From Stenogyne calaminthoides (lineage: Eukaryota; Streptophyta; Magnoliopsida; Lamiales; Lamiaceae): a stretch of DNA of 64,000 nt. Positions 57,373 through 64,000 of the stretch are shown piece by piece. The stretch is from contig JBBCBC010000027.1 in the NCBI GenBank assembly GCA_037126765.1, positions 5,356,406-5,420,405 on the forward strand. Direction: 5' to 3'. Numbering within the stretch: the first letter of the stretch is position 1; every line of letters starts with the position of its first letter. Under the pieces are notes generated by a model. The model was not told the DNA's origin. It made no database searches and saw nothing but the letters and a program-made list of their open reading frames with translations. A program made the position numbers and the translations under genes.

Positions 57373-58645
57373 TCATTATCATCATCTTGGCGCGGAGTTT
57401 TTTCAAGTTTTATTTTTCTTGCAATTGGTTTTCTTTTCATTTTTGTAGCACTGACTTCGTTGTTCTTTTCTTGAGTAATAATTGTTCATTTTTTTCCAAT
57501 TGTATATGACTGGATTACTTGCTACTCGGCAGTGATCAATTGTAATGTTGCTTGAGTTTGATCAATAAAGTGACTGAATTTTAATTTATAACAAAAACTC
57601 ATATGAGATGCTATCATACATGAGACGCGATACAAACTTGCACAAATCAACACCCACTTCTTCCAACCAATGCCCAAATTATACTCTGTATCGTCATAAG
57701 ATCATCTCGCGCAAATGTGTCTCTTAATTTATATGTGCATTGTTTCTTAATTCATGTTTTCTATTGTTCCTCTAGGCATATAATTAGAGGAATTTTATAC
57801 AAGATAACTTTAATTGAAGAAGGAAAAAAAGATTAGTATATGAAAAGTACTACTAAGAAAATGCAAGAAACTCATGTTTTTTTCATTAGAGAAGTTATGT
57901 CATTAGGAAAATTTCCTAGAGAAGTTATTGTCAAGATCTTGTTTTATACTGTATATTATAACCTGAAATGTCCAAACATATAATTTTAAAACTAGTTAAA
58001 TTGAGTTATAATGATAATATAAATTAAATAAGAAAATAATAATATCAAATGTGTATATGGTCCATGATGCAGTTTAGGAAAAATGGGCTTTTAGTGGCCC
58101 AAATAGTAAAACACCCTAAAGCCTCTAATTTGACAAAATGGTGATCCCCTTTCAATTTCATGGCCATAATTTTATCTTTTTTGGACTTCTGTAGCAAATT
58201 TTGATAAATTTACATAAGTTTGAGGTTTTTCTCAATTTATAATGTCAATTTTTCTGTATTATGTAATTGGAAAAATATATCGTACACTACACGGTTGTTG
58301 CATCAGTCCAACAAAAAAGTAAAAAAAAAAAAAGAAGCATTTGATGGGCTTCATTATTGAAATCACTGGGATGAGGCTTTCACTTAATTTTTTAACTTTC
58401 AATATTTTAAATATCAATATTTGAAAATAATAGAGACTAAGATATATAACCACTTTATTTATTGCAGCACATATAGCCTCAGAGTCATGCAAAGTTCTTT
58501 CATTATTAAAAATGAAGGGTGTCCACTGAAGTTAATTTTATTGATTCATAATTTGATGAGCGGTCATTTTTATGTTCAATTCTCGTCATAAAGTTGGTGT
58601 ATGAGGCTGACTTACATTTAGTTATACATCATAAATTAGATGTTG
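57373..58645. other. LacD 3' flank, no gene seen
   Basis: 57373-57560 resembles laccase 3' UTR sequence of the other copies (GCACTGACTTCGTTG, TTTTCTTGAGTA). AT-rich beyond that, with an A-tract at 58320. No exon supported. Confidence 0.55.
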
Positions 58646-58856
58646 GGTGGGTTTCATGTGCATCCAGGTACACCGTACACTCATAATGTATTTTAGAAAT
58701 ATGCAACTTTTTATATTAAAAGATGCAACTTATTTACATTAAATTGTGCAACTATTAATATGAAAAACAATGGTTCAGTATAAACAATTTGTATTTTTCA
58801 GTATAACAATTTACGTGTTTTTAAAATGGACTATGAATGCACACAAGATTTAGCCT
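58646..58856. mobile_element. GTGCAC-rich MITE family, copy 5 (diverged)
   Basis: Left end GGGTTTCATGTGCATCCAGG then TACACCGTACACTCATAATG; right end ACTATGAATGCACACAAGAT then TTAGCC. The most decayed copy; most GTGCAC sites are lost. Confidence 0.65.
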
Positions 58857-60176
58857 TAGATGTTTGACACGTGTAAAAACAAAGTAGATATGGTGAAAAA
58901 TACATGCAGTACCAAATACCAAGTCATTACCTAAATTTCAAAGAAGAATTGTGGTCCACGCAAATATAAATTGTTTGATTTCCTTATTTCTCTCGTTTAA
59001 AGACAAGGATCATAGAGACAAGGGGAAGCAGTCAAATAGAATGGTCCAAAAATGGTTGGTCGTAAAATTTTATGCAAGAAACAAATTATTCAAGCTTATG
59101 TAGGTATTATTTTCCTGCCCGTGTTAGAAATCAATTTATGATATAAAAATATAGAGAATTTTAATTTATATAGTTAGACATGAATTAATCTTGAAAGAGA
59201 GTGGTGCCGGCCTTCAACTAAATCCAAACTCCTTAATTGTAGAATTGTGGTCGGAAATAAAATAGTGGTTTAGGCCATCAAGTTCATATGTGTATGTTAA
59301 TAATATAACACAAGTATTTTTTATAATTAAACATGTCAATTTTTTCTGTATGTAATCATGCATCTCAGGCGGGATCTAGGAAGGGTCAGGCGGAATTCTC
59401 ACAATAGTATAATTATATTGAGACTTGTATGTCTTGGCCTCACGAATGAGGCAGAGGTATAAATTGAAAGATTCTGACTTTACACTTTAGAAAGAGGTGG
59501 GTGTGATTTGTCTTTAAGTTATCCCGCCTAAATACGTTTGTAAATCTAATATGAGTTTTTTGTCAAATATATTTTACCACCATCTACACCTTAAAAAACG
59601 ATGTGATCATAAAATTAAACACTAGTATTGTAGTCATATTGTAGACAAGAATTAAGGTATGAACGGGTCCTAATTTTATCAATGGTGAAAGAACTACTCA
59701 ATCTCAACACCCTTTACTATTCAACCCATGATACTGATTTTTCTATTACCCTTTTCAACTTCGAAGAAAACTACTCCACCCATACATACAAACACATCCA
59801 ACCAACCAAAACATTACATAAGCAATACAATCATGCATATGTATTAAAACTCAGGCCTCCGCCTAAAGACGGATCTAAATTTCATTTCAAGAGGACAAAC
59901 TCATTGTATTATAATACAATGCATAGATAAAATTCAAAGGGACGAACCCTTATATATTAAAAGTCTAGACAAAAGATTTCTTAATCCATACTTGCTCGGG
60001 CCATACCTCAAGTGGTTGGGAAGAGAGAGTGAGAATGTCGCTCAACTGAGCCGCCAGGTACTGAGTGAGGGCTCGATTTTTGCCAAAAATATGAAATGAA
60101 CTTCTTTCAAACACAGCCCTAATGGCAAAGGTGGTGGGGCCCTCAATAGAAGCACAAACCATTTATAACTCTCTCT
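58857..60176. other. chitinase upstream region, no gene seen
   Basis: AT-rich. Around 59990-60080 CTCAAGTGGTTGGGA and AGGGCTCGATTTTTGCC are spaced like Pol III boxes A and B, so a SINE fragment is possible but unproven. No exon supported. Confidence 0.45.
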
Positions 60177-60183
60177 TATAAAA
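60177..60183 (+). promoter_or_regulatory. TATA box of chitinase gene
   Basis: TATAAAA, 37 bases before the chitinase ATG. An out-of-frame ATG at 60201 lies between them and may or may not be in the transcript. Confidence 0.5.
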
Positions 60184-60219
60184 CTACCTCCCCATATCCC
60201 ATGTTGCTAAGTTTTAACA

Positions 60220-61806
60220 ATGACAGCATCTCTAAAAACTCACATACTTTGCATCCAAGTAGTTCTCATGATTCTCACTGCATCTTCTGCAGTGGCTTTC
60301 CACTCTGAACCAATCAAAGGAGCCTATTATCCATCATGGTCTCAAGATTTCCCCCCATCTTCCATCAAAACAGAGCTTTTCACTCACATCTACTATGCAT
60401 TCCTATCTCCAAATAACATCACCTTCAAATTCGACATAGACCAAACACAAACTCCCCTGCTTGTGAATTTCACTTCAACTATTCATGCAAAGAAGCCACC
60501 TGTCAAGACAATCTTCTCTGTCGGGGGCGCCACCGAAGGAGCGGTGCTCTTCTCCCGCATGGCTGCCAACGTGTGGTCCCACTCAGCTTTCATTCATTCA
60601 AGTATAGAGGTGGCAAGAAAGTTCGGGTTTGATGGGATAGATCTTGACTGGGAGCATCCTCAAGACACTAAAGACATGGAGAATTACGGGCTTTTGCCAG
60701 AAGAGTGGCGGCTGGAGGTCCAGAAGGAGACCGCAACCACCACCCGGCCACCGCTCCTCCTTACAGCCGCTGTGTGTACTACTCCGCACGACACATTTCT
60801 TTCAGGCCCAAAAACGAGCTTATCCATCAGCTTCTGTTGGAAAAGAATTTGGATTGGATTAATATCATGACCTATGACTATCATGGAGCGTGGAACCTAA
60901 CTGCTACAGGAGCTCAAGCAGCATTATTTGACCAAAAAGTAATATAAGCACTAGTTACGGGCTTGGAGTCATGGATCACGGGCAGGGGTGCCAAAAAAAG
61001 CAAGTTGATCATGGGGTTACCTTTGTATGGGAGGACATGGAAGCTAAAAGACCCTAGTGTTTATGGGATTGGTGCAGCGGCAATCGATGTGGGACCGGGT
61101 CCGGATCGAACAGGAGTGCTAACTTTTGCTGAGGTGGTGAAGTATAATAAGGACAATAAGGCTAAGGTGGTGCATGATTTAGAGTCTATGTCAGTTTATT
61201 CTGTTGCAGGGAATTACTGGGTTGGATATGATGATGCTATATCTGTGAGTGGGAAGATTGGTTATGCTCGAAGCCTTGGACTTCGTGGATACTTCTTTTG
61301 GGCTGTTACCGGTGATCACAAGTGGAAAATTTCGAAAACAGGTATGTTTATTTTCCCCAACGTCTAGCATGGTTAACTTAATCATGAGATAAAGTATCAA
61401 GTAGCTGGAGATACATACTAAAATGTCAGACGCTAACATGTAATATGCATTTATAAATAATTTGTCAAATGGATTCTAGGTGGATTTAACCTTGATGATG
61501 CAAGATTCTAGAGCTAATACGTTCAAAAAAATTAGACAAGCTTGCTAAATTTTAGCCTGATACAGAATATAGTTTGTCCATAGATAATCAAGAGAATGAG
61601 ACTTATTCAACTAGTTAGGTGCATTCTAAGTTTTTAGCATCTATCTCAAGATATATCACAGATCCATTATGAGCGAATACATTAGTGTGAGCCAAATGCT
61701 AACATATGCATCGTTTTGTACTTTCTACATGGATATTTTTAAACCTAAGATTTTCAAACCTGGTAATGTTTTTTTCGTGGCAGCTTCAAAGTTATGGTCT
61801 CTTTGA
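60220..61806 (+). pseudogene. class V chitinase (GH18), three small indels
   Basis: Plant GH18 chitinase-like protein, normally secreted, hydrolysing chitin of fungi. Exon 1 is 60220-61341 and exon 2 61784-61806 (donor GTATGT; acceptor TGGCAG), giving a C-terminus TASKLWSL. Residues 1-26 are a signal peptide. The catalytic motif DGIDLDWE (138-145, acid Glu145) and SVGGAT are intact. Later GH18 motifs MTYDYHGAW, MGLPLYGRTW and GLRGYFFWAV are all present but not in one frame. Two extra bases occur at about 60772-60777 (GTGTGT where GTGT would fit), one base is missing in the A-run near 60934-60939, and one extra G is at about 60965. The last two nearly cancel but leave a stop at 60944-60946. 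It could be a young pseudogene or sequence error. Confidence 0.85.
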
Positions 61807-64000
61807 GATAAGTGCTGGCCTATAAGAGCAATGGCAGTTGCGGATCAAACATATTAAATGCCTTTAGCCTGACAGGATCCATTGATCGGATCATTCAGAA
61901 TGACTTGTTTAGCTAATTTTCTTGTCTTTATACATCCCCTTTTCTTTGATAATTTCCATTTGGTTATACAAAGGCATTAGCCTGAATAGATGTAGTTATA
62001 TTAAGTATTTACTTGAAAGAGACGGATGATTTAAACTGCAGATCTTAAACAGAAAAAAGCGGTTAAAAAAATACAAGAAATGCAGTACTACAGAACACTC
62101 AAACCGGTTCTCTGGAACCATATACAAAGAAGAACAAATAATGGAGAGGTAAACTTAGCTAATGCAGATGGACAGACGAAGAGGGTCGTTGGATCATTGA
62201 ATGCTTGACTGCTTGTATCATCTAATTTCACTGTCGGATGCCACCGAATCTGCAGTAATGCACAAAAGTGACTATAAACATGATATCGAATTAGCATCTT
62301 TCATTATATATGACTTGACATAGAATCTGATATTGTTCAATTATAGATCCCAGCAGCACTATGACTAAACATAGAATCTGACGGAGTTTATGAATAAGCA
62401 CACTGAATAAGATCCTTAAACTCCCATGTCCTCCTATCAAACAGGCATTCCCATAACTATTTTCCTCAATGGCACATTGAAATCCCATAGCTAATACTCA
62501 CATTGCTGTTTTCAGCATAGGACAACTAATGTGCACCTGTGTTTTAGGTTCCAACCACTATGATAGTAAATTAACATTGGACTCACAAATTCTATGCATC
62601 TCCTAATAGCATAGCCAAATTTATTCGCAGGGTGTTTGTAAACAGAAGGTGATAAAAGCAGTCTAGGTGACTGTTTTCAACCAATTGTGGAATAGTGAAA
62701 ATCACTTTTAAGTTGATAAGACACAACTTATTCAACAAAAAAGTGCTTCTAGTGTTTCAAAAGAGTTCCAAAACACCACCTAGATATGCCTGAAGCAAGT
62801 GATTATTGCCTTATTGGTGACAGATACGTGCCATTTTTTGAAAAACAAAGCAGGATTTGGCATGGCTCAAGGGTTGCTTCGCAATTATTAAGATCAATCG
62901 CGTTCAAAGAAAATAGATCAACTGAATCCAAAAAAAGGCAAACAAAGTCTTTATCCGTCATTTAAATCGTTATATTTTAATTCGAAATAACCCACAGGGC
63001 TCATTATCCAAAATTTAATTTAGGCAGAGCTATAGTGAAGCTTCAAACTAAATCAACAAACCGATACCTAATCATGAATTAAAAACCGTAGCTTCATGAC
63101 CAATTATTATACCAACATAGAACAAAACATCTAATTTAACCTAAAATAAACAACACTGAAGAAGAAAGGGAAAAAAGTACCTCATAGTATTGTCAGTGCG
63201 CTTGGAATGGGCATATTCCGCCTCTGCTTTTTTCACCAGCTTCTCCTTTATTCATAATTTCATGTGCGATGTCTGTTTAGGATTTCGTTTTGTAGAAGAC
63301 GAAAATGAGAGAAATGTTCAGAAAAATACGTAAATTCACACGGGATTATCAAATTTAGCGCACAAACACGCCGAAAATTCAAAATACCAGATAGAGAAAC
63401 ACAGAGAGTGAATTTGTTTGTTTTAAGGGTCCGGTTATACGCACCCCCAACATTAGTAGATACACTCATTTTATATTTTTGTAGTTCTAACATAATTATA
63501 AAAATAATATATTGTCCTTTACCTGTACTAAATTTATTCAGCTCAGCCCTAACTTACACACCTAGAGAAGCCGCTGGCAGCACCACCGCGACTACCGCCG
63601 GTCCGCCGCCTCCCTGAAAATAATACATATTAGATTAAATATTTAAAGGGTTTATAAAACCAGATCAAATTGAATATTTAAAGGGTTTCAGACTAAAAAA
63701 AACAAGATCTAAAATGAACAAATATCAAATCTGAAGAAAATAATTGTTATAGATCCGAGAAGAATCACACAGGGCTTCACCATACCACAGATTGACCACA
63801 ATAATTTGAAAATTATTCGGATATTCAACAAAAATTATTTGAAAATTCAACCCTTTTTCGAGACTGGTTTATCGAGGGAGAAAAAGAAACACGAACCTCG
63901 ACAAGATAAGAGTCGGCTTGACGAGGCGGCGCTTGGTGGCTTTTTCTAGAAAACAAAGGAAAGAAGCGGCTCTTGGTAGGCCTATGTCGAAAAAGAAAAG
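61807..64000. other. right edge, mostly unassigned
   Basis: Includes the chitinase 3' flank and AT-rich DNA. Weak minus-strand exon candidates at 63245-63181 and 62249-62228 are listed separately. A GC-richer patch at 63550-63615 (minus strand, flanked by TTTCAG and GTGTGT) could be another exon, but its phase does not settle a model. Confidence 0.4.
62228..63245 (-). CDS. possible 3' end of an unidentified small gene
   Basis: Two candidate exons on the minus strand, 63245-63181 (acceptor ATAAAG, donor GTAC) and 62249-62228 (acceptor CTGCAG), join in frame as EKLVKKAEAEYAHSKRTDNT, then MRFGGIRQ and a stop. The charged, helix-like composition looks protein-coding, but I do not recognise the family and no start codon was found; upstream exons would lie beyond 63245. 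It may instead be a chance pairing or a processed remnant. Confidence 0.22.

Noticed and set aside
60201..60219. Upstream open reading frame regulating the chitinase
   Set aside because: The ATG at 60201 lies only about 24 bases after the TATA box, so it may precede the transcription start.

Overview
This is nuclear DNA from a flowering plant, most likely a eudicot. The evidence is AT-rich DNA with spliced genes, plant-type laccases, a plant methyl-CpG-binding protein with a CW zinc finger, a class V (GH18) chitinase, and a dense mix of plant transposons. The species cannot be fixed from sequence alone.

Layout. 1-3.5 kb is gene-free, with a striking G-rich degenerate repeat (1.0-1.75 kb). 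3.5-7.6 kb (minus strand) holds a complete nine-exon metallophosphoesterase gene, reconstructed in frame. 7.7-10.3 kb holds a hAT element, a Stowaway-like MITE and tandem repeats. 11.35-12.26 kb (minus) is a four-exon CW/MBD protein gene whose upstream region to about 16.3 kb carries a hAT deletion derivative. 17.5-21.2 kb is MITEs plus a 5'-truncated LINE with a 12-bp target duplication.

The core is 21.4-57.4 kb, with four near-identical LAC17-type laccase copies arranged as an inverted pair of pairs: two on the minus strand (LacA 21.4-23.5 kb, LacB 26.7-28.8 kb) and two on the plus strand (LacC 48.7-50.8 kb, LacD 55.3-57.4 kb). Only LacA reads through intact (five exons, 575 aa, all copper ligands). 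LacB has a one-base homopolymer frameshift, LacC has a nonsense codon and a His-to-Gln change in a copper-binding motif, and LacD has several indels in exons 2-4 but a perfect exon 5. All four keep a site matching miR397, with different numbers of mismatches. Shared promoter and distal upstream blocks show that the duplication included regulatory DNA; LacC's distal block lies about 16 kb from its gene, and a Ty1/copia element (33.3-38.0 kb) and a Ty3/gypsy chromovirus (41.1-47.1 kb) sit in between.

Around the copies are many small elements with target duplications that can be read directly: two miniature LTR retrotransposons (TRIM/SMART type), CACTA and MULE-like MITEs, a tRNA-derived SINE, and a five-copy GTGCAC-rich MITE family. 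60.2-61.8 kb holds a GH18 chitinase gene with three small indels. The last 2 kb has only weak, unassigned exon candidates.

Functionally, LacA is the only copy expected to make a working secreted laccase for lignin or phenolic coupling. The cluster looks like recent duplication followed by decay and possible gene conversion. Several single-base lesions could also be assembly errors and are flagged as such.
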